Positions 33,609 through 41,733 of a stretch of DNA of 64,000 nt are shown piece by piece. The DNA lies in assembly GCF_029894425.1 (NCBI RefSeq), contig NZ_JARXYJ010000001.1, positions 7,088,501 to 7,152,500 of the forward strand, in the 5' to 3' direction. Origin of the DNA: Streptomyces sp. SAI-127 (GTDB lineage: Bacteria; Actinomycetota; Actinomycetes; Streptomycetales; Streptomycetaceae). Positions within the stretch are counted from its first letter, which is position 1, and each line of letters starts with the position of its first letter. A program made the position numbers and the translations under genes. The notes below the pieces were generated by a model. That model saw nothing but the letters and a program-made list of their open reading frames with translations, searched no databases and had not been told where the DNA came from.

Positions 33609-34391
33609 TTAATTCAGGTCATTTCGGAGGCGATATCTGGACAGTTGATCGCGTACGTCGTCCACGACGGCCCTCATACCGAAGAGCGTGACCGTCTTTC
33701 CGGCCCACTGTCCCCGGGTGAGGAGCTTGCCCGGCAGCCGGGCGCCCATCTCCGCGAAGTCCCGGTCGTCCAGGGCGACATCCTCGTACGGGTACCAGTT
33801 GCCCGGCGCTCCGACCACGCACCGGTACTCGCGTGTGGGGGGTGCCGGAGTCATGCGGTACTCGGCGAGATGGAAGGCGCTGCACACCTCGAACCCGACG
33901 CGCAGCAACAGCACTTCGGCGTCCGCCGCGTACAGCCGGGCGAGCGGGGATCGCTCACCGAGGTGGCAGTGCGGGTCGTGTCCGGACAGCAACTCGGCGG
34001 CCCGCGCCCCGATTCCGGCCAGCGAGGTCTGCGGATGCGCGCTGCGCACGGCTCCCCTCGTGGTGCGCACGCACTCGGCGAGCGCGCCCATCGACGGACA
34101 GGGCGTGGTGTCCGGGTCGAAGGGGAGCATCTTCCGCGCCCGGTACGCGGCGGCCTCCTCCGCGCTCAGGTGGGCGACGCGGGCCCGGTGGGCGCGGGAG
34201 GTGTCCGAGTTCTCCGGGGTGAAGGCCGGCACCACGAGGGTCCCGTCGGGCCCGAGGGCGGCCAGCAGCGCGTCCCGGACCAGGGTGGGGGGCAGCCCGG
34301 TGCCGCTCAGCGAGGTGTGCACCATGAGGACACCGCCGGGTCGGATGCCCAACTCGCCCAGCAGCAGGCGCAGTCGCGTCAGCTCAGACAA
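33609..34391 (-). CDS. AAC(3)-family N-acetyltransferase-like protein
   Basis: A protein of about 260 residues with the aminoglycoside 3-N-acetyltransferase fold: VLMVHTSLSGTG, PDGTLVVPAFTPENSDTS, then SMGALAECVRTTRGAVRSAHP and the histidine-containing HLGERSPLARLY. The proposed start is TTG 34391, which overlaps fxsB by 8 bp and restores the usual N-terminus (LSELTRLRLLLGELGIRPG). AAC(3)-like genes are recurrent members of fxs cassettes, so its substrate may be the modified peptide rather than an antibiotic; that is inference. Acyl donor would be acetyl-CoA. Confidence 0.8.
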   Translation of the reverse strand: MSELTRLRLLLGELGIRPGGVLMVHTSLSGTGLPPTLVRDALLAALGPDGTLVVPAFTPENSDTSRAHRARVAHLSAEEAAAYRARKMLPFDPDTTPCPSMGALAECVRTTRGAVRSAHPQTSLAGIGARAAELLSGHDPHCHLGERSPLARLYAADAEVLLLRVGFEVCSAFHLAEYRMTPAPPTREYRCVVGAPGNWYPYEDVALDDRDFAEMGARLPGKLLTRGQWAGKTVTLFGMRAVVDDVRDQLSRYRLRNDLN

Positions 34392-36549
34392 GTCGCTGCC
34401 ACTCCGCGCGCAGTTCCTCCAGGAGGGCGGCGCCGCTCTCGGTGAGCTCCCGCGCGGGCAGTCCGTCAAGCCGGGTCAGGGCCCGTTCCGTGCGGGCCAG
34501 CGCCGAGGCCGCCGCAGCACTCGAGGGCCCCGCGTGTTCGGCGTCCCCCAGGGCGTCGGACGCCTCGGTGAACAACTCGCCGGCCGTGCTTCCCGGCACG
34601 TGCAGATGCGCCGCCTCGCGCAGCGCGGCCAGCCGGGCCCGGCGCAGGTGACGAGGTAATTCCCTTGCCAGTACGGCGGGTTCGGCGTCGACCGCGACAC
34701 CCAGCGCGCCCAGCCCGTGCTCGTCGCCGCGGATGCCCGTCCCGGCCTGGAGCGGGGTGACGACGGCGAGGAGCAGCGGAGGACGCGGCCCGGACGACAG
34801 CGCGGTACGAAGACGGTCCCTGAACGCGGCCAGGGCGTCCGGAGCCAGGGGGGCGGACACCTCGGCCGCGTAGACGGCACGCCAGGGGTCGGCGTCGTCG
34901 ATGAGCAGCGGCGGTGTGCCCTTGCCGTCGGACATCTCCAGCGTCGTCAGCGGCCGCCACCACGGGCCGGGACCGGTGTCCGTCGCCAGTGAGCTGCCGT
35001 CGGCGAGACGCACGCTCACCGTGCGGCCGGTGACGGTCGCCTCCACGCGCCCGGGGGCGGGCAGTGTCATGGTGCCCAGCGTCGGAAGGTGCAGCTCGCG
35101 GGACGGCTGCTCCCAGGAGAGCCGCAGGGGGGCCTGGGCGTGAACGGCCGCGGCGACCGCGACGGACGCGCAGCGGGCGGTCGTGGTGGTGCCGGACTGG
35201 CCCGAGCGGCGCAGTGAGGACCGTACATAGGGGTGGGTCAGCAGTCGGTTGAGGTGGGTGGCTCCGTCGTCGTCCGCGTCCAGTCGCAGCAGGGCGTGCC
35301 AGGTCTCGTCCCAGTCCGGGCGCCCGGCGAGCCGTTCGTTGGCGGCGGCCAGCCGTTCCCGGTCCTGTTTGAGCAGGGCGAAGGACAGCTCGTCCGGGTC
35401 GTGGACGCCGGGGAAGAGGGCGCGTTCGGTGATCCGGTCGGCGATGCCGTCGACCAGGGCCCGCAGGTCCGCGCAGAACACGGAGGGATTGTCGAAGCCG
35501 CTCTCGGAGCTGTAGCGGTGGGCGTAGAGGCCACCGCCGCAGGACTCCACCACGGGACAGCGACGGCAGGTCTCGGACACTCCCGCGAGGCCCGTCTGGC
35601 GGGCCCGCACCCCGGGATGCCGGGCGAGTTCCGCGAAGTCGTTCCGGAAGACGTCGTACCCCGTGGCGGGGGCGCCGTCGTAGGCGGTCTTCAGCGAGTC
35701 CGCCTGCTCGAAGGTGCCGTCGGTCTCCACGACCGCGAGGTCGGACGGGGCGAGCCCCATGGCCTCGGTCAGGCTGGGGCCGCCGCGCAGGGTGCTGAGC
35801 ACCGAGTCGAAGGTCCGCACGGGCACCTTGCGGCCCTGCTCGGTCCAGCGGTCGAAGATGGTCAACAGCCAGTCGGCGTACGGGGTTGGTGAGCCGGAGT
35901 CGCCGCGTGGGGGCGGTGTGTCCCAGGTGGAGTGCGGCAGGAGGTAGTCGATGCGCGGCGGATCGAGCGCGGTCAGTGCGTCATGGACGGCGACCGGGTC
36001 GTTGCGGACGTCGACGGTGCACAGCAGTCCGCCGAAGAGGTGACGGTACGGCGGTGTCTGCAACAGGTCGACGGCGCGCAGGACCCGGTCGTAACTGCTC
36101 CTGCCGCGACGGTCGAGCCGGTGCCGGTCGTTGGCGAGCCTGTCGCCGTCCAGGCTCAGGCTCACCCGGACGCCGAATTCCGCGAACACGTCCAGATGGC
36201 GTCTGCTCAGCTGAATTCCGTTGGTGTGAATACGGAGGTCCAGCGTGGTGACATCGGTGAGTGCGGTGTTGAGTTCTGAGCAGATCTCGCGCAGTCGGGC
36301 CGGGCCCGCGAGAAGGGGTTCACCGCCGTGCAGGATGACGGAGACGGATTCCAGTCCGACGGTTCCGGCGTATTCGGCGAGCCGCTGGGCCGTCTGAGTG
36401 ACCGTCTCCTTCTGGATGACGACCGGCCGCGCTTTCCAGCTCCGGTCGGCGTGCTCGTAGACGTAACAGTGGTCGCACGCCAGATCGCAGCGGCTGTGCA
36501 CCTTGAAAACGAGCTGCTGGAGCGGGGTGTCCGCTGCGGGGTCGGTCAT
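34384..36549 (-). CDS. fxsB: Radical SAM/SPASM maturase FxsB
   Basis: A 721-residue enzyme. The radical SAM cluster motif C-x3-C-x2-C is at Cys21/25/28 (SRCDLACDHCYVYEH). The SPASM cysteines follow near residue 330 (ETCRRCPVVESCGGGLYAHR, then VFCADL). The C-terminal ~330 residues are the extension that distinguishes FxsB, described in protein families as an inactivated metallohydrolase; I see no HExxH there. Related enzymes form three-residue cyclophanes by linking an aromatic ring to a neighbouring side chain, and FxsA ends in F-x-S-x-x, the expected substrate. Leu631 is encoded by TTA (34657-34659), a likely bldA checkpoint. ATG 36549. Confidence 0.92.
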   Translation of the reverse strand: MTDPAADTPLQQLVFKVHSRCDLACDHCYVYEHADRSWKARPVVIQKETVTQTAQRLAEYAGTVGLESVSVILHGGEPLLAGPARLREICSELNTALTDVTTLDLRIHTNGIQLSRRHLDVFAEFGVRVSLSLDGDRLANDRHRLDRRGRSSYDRVLRAVDLLQTPPYRHLFGGLLCTVDVRNDPVAVHDALTALDPPRIDYLLPHSTWDTPPPRGDSGSPTPYADWLLTIFDRWTEQGRKVPVRTFDSVLSTLRGGPSLTEAMGLAPSDLAVVETDGTFEQADSLKTAYDGAPATGYDVFRNDFAELARHPGVRARQTGLAGVSETCRRCPVVESCGGGLYAHRYSSESGFDNPSVFCADLRALVDGIADRITERALFPGVHDPDELSFALLKQDRERLAAANERLAGRPDWDETWHALLRLDADDDGATHLNRLLTHPYVRSSLRRSGQSGTTTTARCASVAVAAAVHAQAPLRLSWEQPSRELHLPTLGTMTLPAPGRVEATVTGRTVSVRLADGSSLATDTGPGPWWRPLTTLEMSDGKGTPPLLIDDADPWRAVYAAEVSAPLAPDALAAFRDRLRTALSSGPRPPLLLAVVTPLQAGTGIRGDEHGLGALGVAVDAEPAVLARELPRHLRRARLAALREAAHLHVPGSTAGELFTEASDALGDAEHAGPSSAAAASALARTERALTRLDGLPARELTESGAALLEELRAEWQRLV

Positions 36550-36655
36550 TTACCACAGATTAGTACCTACGGCCACCCCTGACGCCCCGGTTCGAGACAA
36601 CTCCCAGGTGAACCAGAGGGGTTGACGGGGGAGCGGTGTACCGGTGAGGTTGACT

Positions 36656-36705
36656 CAGAAGTGGGCTGCGCAAGCCCAACGAGGCTGACTTACAGCCCAC
36701 TTCTG
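36656..36705 (-). terminator. Long inverted repeat between fxsA and fxsB
   Basis: Perfect 13-bp arms CAGAAGTGGGCTG (36656-36668) and CAGCCCACTTCTG (36693-36705) enclose a 24-base loop, 25 bp after the fxsA stop. As an RNA hairpin it would terminate or attenuate the transcript so that precursor is made in excess over FxsB. It could also protect the fxsA mRNA 3' end. The 181-bp gap contains no other gene. Confidence 0.7.
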
Positions 36706-36730
36706 TCAAGCGAGTGCCGGACAGCGCGAT

Positions 36731-36904
36731 TTACAGTGCACTGTCGAACGTGATGGGCTTGGCGGGACGCCTTTCCGGGACGTCCAGAACCCGAGCGGCC
36801 TCGGTCCTGGCCGACTCGCTGGGGACGATCGTCCCGAGCGGGGTGAGTCGACGGGACGTGGGACCGGAGACCGGTCCGCGCTCCGTGGTGGTTTGTGCGT
36901 TCAT
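36731..36904 (-). CDS. fxsA: FxSxx-COOH RiPP precursor FxsA
   Basis: A 57-residue peptide, ATG 36904 to TAA, ending exactly in F-D-S-A-L-COOH, the FxSxx terminus that defines this precursor class. Before the core is a leader with the stretch LTPLGTIVPSESARTEAARV. It is the first gene of the cassette on the same strand as fxsB, with GAGAGGAG about 12 bases upstream of the ATG. FxsB is expected to crosslink the Phe and a following residue of the terminal motif. The final product and how it is released are unknown. A longer frame upstream of the ATG (to 37093) has no ribosome site. Confidence 0.9.
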   Translation of the reverse strand: MNAQTTTERGPVSGPTSRRLTPLGTIVPSESARTEAARVLDVPERRPAKPITFDSAL

Positions 36905-37110
36905 GTGTGCTGATGTCTCCTCTCGAGGGCACCGGTCTGCCCCCGGCCCAAGGGGACCAGAGGGTCCGGTGTCGCTTCGCGATCCATGAGGCAGAGACAG
37001 CCCGGGTTTAGGCGGACGATACCTCAGGAGACCCGGCCCGGAGCATGGCTTGACGGCGCGTACACGCCCATACTCGATGGTCCAGGTGAGCATGCCGTCG
37101 GGGGTGGTTC
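36905..37110. promoter_or_regulatory. Divergent leader region between fxsA and the SLATT gene
   Basis: These 206 bp separate the minus-strand fxs operon from the plus-strand SLATT gene and must contain both promoters. No convincing -35/-10 pair or dyad could be fixed by eye. The shared position allows coordinated control of the two units. Confidence 0.3.
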
Positions 37111-38025
37111 ATGAGCGCCGCAATTCCGGGTCCTGGCACGACATGGAGTGAACACGACCTCCCCCCGCTCTTCCGCGTTAACGATCAACTCGCGATCACC
37201 CATCAGAGTGAATCGTTCCGCGCCGTCCGCGCCCAATTGCTCGTCCTGCTCGCGGCGACCACCTCGGCCATGCTGGCCGAACGCCTGGACAGCCATGTCC
37301 CGGCGTTCCTCGCCGCGCTGCTGTACGCCCTGACCATCGGCATCGGACTGCGCACCACACGCCGTCGTGCCCGCGCACGCTGGCAGGCCCACCGTGCCGT
37401 GGCCGAGCTGCTGAAGTCCCTGGCGTGGCAGTACATGGTGCACGGCGGGATCTTCCACTCCCAGGTGGCCAACGCGGACGCGCTGTTCGCGGAACGGGTC
37501 GAGGAACGCCTCAGAGAGATGCGCAAGGTGGGCTGGGAGGACTCCAGGAACGGGGTCCACGCTCGCGGCGAGGGCCAGATCACCCCGGCGATGCGTCAGG
37601 TACGGGCGAAGGCCTTCTCGGTGCGGCGGGACATCTACCTGCGTGAGCGATTACTCGAGCAGCACGCCTGGTACCGGCGGCGTGCCGCCCAGGCCCACCG
37701 CGCCTCCATGCAGTGGTCCTCAGTGACCGCCGTACTGACCCTCCTGGCGCTGCTGGCGGCCGTGTTCAGGGCGGCCGGGATGCTCGGCGCCTGGGACCTG
37801 ACCGGGGTGCTCAGCGCGGCCGCGGCGGCCGGGGTCGCCTGGCAGGAGGTGCGCCGGCACCGGCCGCTGACCTACGCCCACTCGCTCGTCGAGCAGGATC
37901 TGGAGACCCTGCGGGTCGAGATGAGCACGACCGTGACCGAGGACCGGTGGGCCCTGGCGGTGGCGGAGGCGGAGCGGCTGGTGTCGCCGCAGCACTCGGA
38001 CTGGCTCGGCAGGTTCGGTGGCTGA
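37111..38025 (+). CDS. SLATT/DUF4231 family membrane protein
   Basis: A 304-residue protein with two membrane hairpins, at about 45-80 (LLVLLAATTSAMLAERL, then LAALLYALTIGIGL) and about 203-245 (SVTAVLTLLALLAAVF, then a second span), separated by a long charged helical middle with an REMRKVGWEDSRN segment. This is the DUF4231 form of the SLATT family, two-TM proteins predicted to act as membrane-disrupting effectors in nucleotide-sensing conflict systems. Leu181 is a TTA codon (37651-37653). It faces a SLOG-like gene 21 bp away and diverges from fxsA. The family assignment is strong; a defence role is inference. Confidence 0.8.
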   Translation: MSAAIPGPGTTWSEHDLPPLFRVNDQLAITHQSESFRAVRAQLLVLLAATTSAMLAERLDSHVPAFLAALLYALTIGIGLRTTRRRARARWQAHRAVAELLKSLAWQYMVHGGIFHSQVANADALFAERVEERLREMRKVGWEDSRNGVHARGEGQITPAMRQVRAKAFSVRRDIYLRERLLEQHAWYRRRAAQAHRASMQWSSVTAVLTLLALLAAVFRAAGMLGAWDLTGVLSAAAAAGVAWQEVRRHRPLTYAHSLVEQDLETLRVEMSTTVTEDRWALAVAEAERLVSPQHSDWLGRFGG

Positions 38026-38046
38026 CGGCGCGTCATGAGCCGGGCG

Positions 38047-38595
38047 TCATGGCGCGCGGCGCACGTCCGGCTCCCACAGCACGGTCACCGGCACCCCAGT
38101 CCTCCGCGCGTAGGCGACCACATCGCCGGTGCCCCCCAGCCCCCGGGCCGGGCGGCCGTCCCACACGGCGATCAGGCGGTCGCAGTGGTCGACGATCCAG
38201 CGGCCCGCCGCGAAGTACGCCTCCTCGTGCGTCGGCTCGGGCGGCAGATCGACGCGGTTCGCGCAGGCGCGCAGGATCCTGCGGTACCCGGCGCGCGCCG
38301 CGTCGTCGTCGAGGTGGGCCTCGTAGTCCATGCCCGGGATCACCGCCGTCACCGGGACACCGCCCGCCAGGGCGATGTCCGCGAACAGCTGGTCGGCGCC
38401 GGCCGCGAGACAGGTGAAGGCCTCCAGGGCGCCGCCGCTGAGGTGCCTGCGCATCTCCGCACGCACACCCGGCAGGACGGCGCCCGGGATGGAGCGGTGC
38501 CCCGTCACGCCGATCCGGGTGACGGAGGTGTGAGCCGGTGCGGTCGCGGTGGAATCGGTTCCGGCCTGTCGGGTCGTCGCGGTTCCGCTCGTCAC
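38047..38595 (-). CDS. SLOG-like nucleotide-binding domain protein
   Basis: A 182-residue Rossmannoid protein. Signature stretches are RIGVTGHRSI at the first strand, FTCLAAGADQLFADIAL, VTAVIPGMDYEAH, DHCDRLIAVWDGRPA and the glycine-rich GGTGDVVAYARR, which match the SLOG superfamily (DprA/LOG-like pockets that bind nucleotides or ligands). GTG 38595 is chosen for GGGAGG seven bases upstream. It is convergent with the SLATT gene. SLATT and SLOG families were defined partly by such pairing, with SLOG as the ligand sensor and SLATT as the membrane effector. Confidence 0.75.
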   Translation of the reverse strand: MTSGTATTRQAGTDSTATAPAHTSVTRIGVTGHRSIPGAVLPGVRAEMRRHLSGGALEAFTCLAAGADQLFADIALAGGVPVTAVIPGMDYEAHLDDDAARAGYRRILRACANRVDLPPEPTHEEAYFAAGRWIVDHCDRLIAVWDGRPARGLGGTGDVVAYARRTGVPVTVLWEPDVRRAP

Positions 38596-38667
38596 GAGAG
38601 AGCCTCCCACAGCCGTCGGAACTCCACCGTAACGCCGTCGGCGGGGAGCACACAGGGGCGCACCTGC

Positions 38668-39804
38668 TCACACCGGGCTCGTCGGGTGACGTCCCCTCGG
38701 CCCGGCCACTCGGTTCAGCCGCACCCGGCGGCCGCTCCCCGCCGAGGACCTGACCGCGTCCAGCAGCCGGTGCACCCGCACGGCGGTGGTGAAGTCCGGG
38801 CCGAAGTCGTCTCCCGTGCGGATCGCCCGGGCCAGGTCCGTGTAGACCTGGGCGACATTGCTGACCGGGGACGGGGTGCCGAGCAGCGGGCGGTGTGCGT
38901 CGGGGACGGTGAGCTGCCGGGCGGGGGAGCCGTTGGCCGGGGTGTGGGTCAGGGTGAAGCGGGGGCCCACCAGCGAGTCGTCCGACGACACCAGGACCAG
39001 TCGGCCCGTCCGCCCGTGCACCTCGATCCGGAAACCGTCGCCGCGGGGGCCGCCCGTCATGAAGTGCGCCGAGGCCGCCGCGCCCGACTCCAGCAGACCG
39101 GCCAGCACGATCTGGTCCGGGGAGGTCACCTCGATCGGCTCGCCGGTCTCCTCCATCGTGATCCGGTCGATCCGGGTCGCCAGGGTCGCCGAGATCTCGG
39201 TGAACTCCCCGACGGCGTACTGGAACATGTCCAGCGAGTGACCGCCCACCACGGCGAGATGGTTGACGCCCTTCGTCTCGTCGAACAGCGCCGCGTACCG
39301 CGTGGACCACACCTCGGGTGTCGCGAGCGAGTACAGCAGGGACGCCGAGAGCACCTCCCCGATCAGCCCCTGCGCCAACACCTCCCGCAGCAGTCGTACT
39401 TCGGGGTGGTGCCGGCTCTGCAGCCCCACCGCGTGCCGTACGCCCGCCGCCAGCGCCGCCGACTCGAAGCGCTCGGCGGTCGCCGCGTCCGGGGCCAGCG
39501 GCCACTCGCTGTACACATGCCGGCCCGCGGCGATCGCCGCCTCCACCAGGCCGTCCCGGGAGGGGAGTTGGACCGCGACGGTGACCAGGTCGACGTCCGG
39601 GTCGGACATCAGCGCCCGGGCGTCGTCGTACGACTTCTCCGCGCCCCACACCCCGGCGGCGGCCCGCGCCGACGCGGCGGTCGTACCGGCAACTGCCGTG
39701 ACCTGAAAGTCGTTTAGCGCCCTGAGTGCCGGGAGATGGATGTTGCGACCCCATCCCCGCTCGGCGTGCGCGCCCACGACTCCCACCCGGATCCTGTCCG
39801 CCAT
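38668..39804 (-). CDS. Gfo/Idh/MocA family oxidoreductase
   Basis: A 378-residue NAD(P)-dependent oxidoreductase. The Rossmann start is RVGVVGAHAERGWGRNIHLP; the family's E-W-P variant of the E-K-P motif appears as HVYSEWPLAPDAAT; a GGH motif (LAVVGGHSLDMFQYAVGEF) forms the substrate pocket in the C-terminal alpha/beta domain. Close relatives act on sugars or galactose/inositol-type polyols. ATG 39804 follows GGGGAG. It diverges from a ScbR-like TetR gene, with an ARE-like dyad between, so it is probably that regulator's target. Confidence 0.85.
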   Translation of the reverse strand: MADRIRVGVVGAHAERGWGRNIHLPALRALNDFQVTAVAGTTAASARAAAGVWGAEKSYDDARALMSDPDVDLVTVAVQLPSRDGLVEAAIAAGRHVYSEWPLAPDAATAERFESAALAAGVRHAVGLQSRHHPEVRLLREVLAQGLIGEVLSASLLYSLATPEVWSTRYAALFDETKGVNHLAVVGGHSLDMFQYAVGEFTEISATLATRIDRITMEETGEPIEVTSPDQIVLAGLLESGAAASAHFMTGGPRGDGFRIEVHGRTGRLVLVSSDDSLVGPRFTLTHTPANGSPARQLTVPDAHRPLLGTPSPVSNVAQVYTDLARAIRTGDDFGPDFTTAVRVHRLLDAVRSSAGSGRRVRLNRVAGPRGRHPTSPV

Positions 39805-39847
39805 GCCAACTCCCCACGTTTCCAGGGCGGTTCCCTGGTCCGTCGAT

Positions 39848-39873
39848 AAAAGTACCAGTCGGTTGGTTTTTTT
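39848..39873. promoter_or_regulatory. ARE-like dyad between the oxidoreductase and TetR genes
   Basis: A 26-bp imperfect dyad centred between 39860 and 39861: AAAA / ACCA on the left and TGGT / TTTT on the right around a GTCGGT centre. The layout (A-rich end, ACC, C/G centre, GGT, T-rich end) resembles autoregulatory elements bound by gamma-butyrolactone receptors. It overlaps the likely promoters of both divergent genes. Confidence 0.55.
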
Positions 39874-39934
39874 ACGGGTCGGGAAGGCACACTGATCCCG
39901 AGAGCTCGTCGCGACACAGGCAGGGGTTGGACGC

Positions 39935-40564
39935 ATGGTCAGGCAGGAACGCGCGGAGGTCACCCGGTCGGCCATCCTCGACGGGGCGGCCCGCGCCTTC
40001 GACGCCGAGGGGTACCACGGGACGTCTCTCGGGGACATCGTCAAGGAGGCCGGGGTGACGAAGGGCGCGCTCTACTTCCACTTCGGGTCGAAGGAGGAGC
40101 TCGCCCAGGCCCTCGTCGACGAGCAGTTCTCCGCCCTGGAGTCGGTCACGGACGCGGGCAAGCCCGGGGTGCAGACCGTCATCGACATCGTGCACACCAT
40201 GGCCCGGCTGCTGGTGGCGGACGTCCGGGTGCGGGCCGGCATCCGCCTGGTCATCGACCAGAGCTCCAAGACGGGCATCGTCAGCGAGCCGTACACCCGG
40301 TGGATCGAGCTCTTCCGGGAGTGCCTGGTCCAGGCGCAGCAGCGCGGGGACGTCAAGGCGGACCTCGACCCCGGGCGGGTGGCCCGGCTGATCGTCGGCT
40401 CCTGGACCGGGATGCAGCTGAGCTCCCAGGTCCTCAGCGGGCGGGCCGACCTGACCGAGGAGACCACCCTGATGTGGGAGATGCTGCTGCCGAGCATCGT
40501 GCCGCCGCGGCGGCTGGAGCGGTTCCGTCCCGAGGGCACGGCGCTGGTGCCCGAGATGGCCTGA
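39935..40564 (+). CDS. TetR family regulator, gamma-butyrolactone receptor-like (ScbR/ArpA type)
   Basis: A 209-residue regulator with the N-terminal helix-turn-helix found in ScbR/ArpA-type proteins (RSAILDGAARAFDAEGYHGT, then SLGDIVKEAGVTKGALYFHF), a C-terminal ligand pocket (RVRAGIRLVIDQSS) and the conserved Trp-containing LIVGSWTGMQLSSQV. Such proteins release DNA when a butyrolactone-type signal binds. No butyrolactone synthase (AfsA) gene is nearby, so it could be a pseudo-receptor or an orphan regulator of the divergent oxidoreductase. Confidence 0.82.
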   Translation: MVRQERAEVTRSAILDGAARAFDAEGYHGTSLGDIVKEAGVTKGALYFHFGSKEELAQALVDEQFSALESVTDAGKPGVQTVIDIVHTMARLLVADVRVRAGIRLVIDQSSKTGIVSEPYTRWIELFRECLVQAQQRGDVKADLDPGRVARLIVGSWTGMQLSSQVLSGRADLTEETTLMWEMLLPSIVPPRRLERFRPEGTALVPEMA

Positions 40565-40612
40565 CGGGGTCTCACGGGGGCGCGTGAAGAGCGCCGTGGC
40601 GTGTGCCGTGCC

Positions 40613-41650
40613 TCAGGTGGCCAGCGGGTCCAGCGACAGCGGCTCGATCCGGCCCTCCAGCATGTACCCCAGTCCCTGTACGGCGCAGACGTCGGGCCGC
40701 TCGGCGATGTGCACCGGCATTCCGGTTGCCTGCCGCAACATCTGGTCGAGCCCGGGGAGCAGGGCGGAACCGCCGACCATCATGATCCCGCGGTCGGCGA
40801 GGTCGGCCACCAGGTCGGGCGGGCAGTTGCGCAGCACCCGGCCGATACCGTCCAGGACGGCGGTCAGCGGGGTCTCGATCGCGTCCCGTACGGCGGCCGT
40901 GTCGACCTGCACGGAACGCGCGAGACCGGTGGCGACGTCCCGGCCGTGGATCTCGGTGGAGGCGGGGCCCTGCGGGGTGAGGCCGTTGCCGGAGAGGGCG
41001 AGCTGCAGCGGTCGTACGGACTGGCTGGGCAGCATCAGCTCGTGCTCGTGACGCAGGTGCTGCACGATCGCGTGGTCGACGGCCTCGCCGCCGACCGGGA
41101 CGCGTTCGGCGGTCACGATCGACCCGAGCGAGAGCACCGCGACCTGGGTGGCGGCGGCCCCGCACACCATGATCATGGTGGCCTCGGGGCGCTCGACGGG
41201 CAGTCCGCAGCCGACGGCGGCGGCGATGAGGGTGTCCACGAGCTCCACGCGCCGCGCCCCCAGTCCCACGAGGGTCTCGATCGCCGCGCGCCGGGCCAGC
41301 GGGTCGGCGTCGTGCGGGGTGCAGGCGGCGGCCCGCAGGCGGGGCTTGCGGCGCAGATTGCGGCGGATCTTGTCGCCGAGCAGATGGCGCAGCATGCGCT
41401 GGGCCATCTCGATGTCGACGACGGTGCCGCCGGAGACGGGCCGTACGACACGGATGTAGTCGGGGGTGCGGCCGGTCATCTTCTCGGCGAACTCACCGAC
41501 CGCGATCAGCGCGCCGGTACGGGTGTTCACGGCGGCGGCCGACGGCTGGTCGACGACGAGCCCGGCCCCCTTCACGTACACCCGCGTCCTCGCCGCACCC
41601 AGGTCCACGGCGAAGTGGCAGCGGCGCAGCTGCTCCAGACTGGCGGTCAT
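40613..41650 (-). CDS. MreB/Mbl-like actin-family protein
   Basis: A 345-residue actin-fold protein: phosphate-1 loop DLGAARTRVYVKG, phosphate-2 region MVCGAAATQVAVLSLGSIV, adenosine motif GGSALLPGLDQML. It is close to MreB/Mbl in length and order. It stands alone: no mreC, mreD or rodA/pbp genes are present, so it is not the main cell-shape copy; Streptomyces carry extra MreB-like proteins connected with spore walls. The phosphate-1 loop differs from the usual DLGTANT. ATG 41650 has GGGAGG upstream and a promoter candidate sits 134-162 bp upstream. Confidence 0.85.
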   Translation of the reverse strand: MTASLEQLRRCHFAVDLGAARTRVYVKGAGLVVDQPSAAAVNTRTGALIAVGEFAEKMTGRTPDYIRVVRPVSGGTVVDIEMAQRMLRHLLGDKIRRNLRRKPRLRAAACTPHDADPLARRAAIETLVGLGARRVELVDTLIAAAVGCGLPVERPEATMIMVCGAAATQVAVLSLGSIVTAERVPVGGEAVDHAIVQHLRHEHELMLPSQSVRPLQLALSGNGLTPQGPASTEIHGRDVATGLARSVQVDTAAVRDAIETPLTAVLDGIGRVLRNCPPDLVADLADRGIMMVGGSALLPGLDQMLRQATGMPVHIAERPDVCAVQGLGYMLEGRIEPLSLDPLAT

Positions 41651-41733
41651 GGAAGGTCCTCCCGAGAGCACAGACCGTGGGGCCGCGCCGGGTGGCGGGG
41701 CTTAGTGGCATTGTGCGGCGGTGGGGGAGGAGG

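Noticed and set aside
33609..34391. Aminoglycoside resistance gene
   Set aside because: The AAC(3)-like protein is embedded between fxsB and fxsC with coupled translation, so a role within the fxs cassette is more likely than drug resistance; not excluded by sequence alone.
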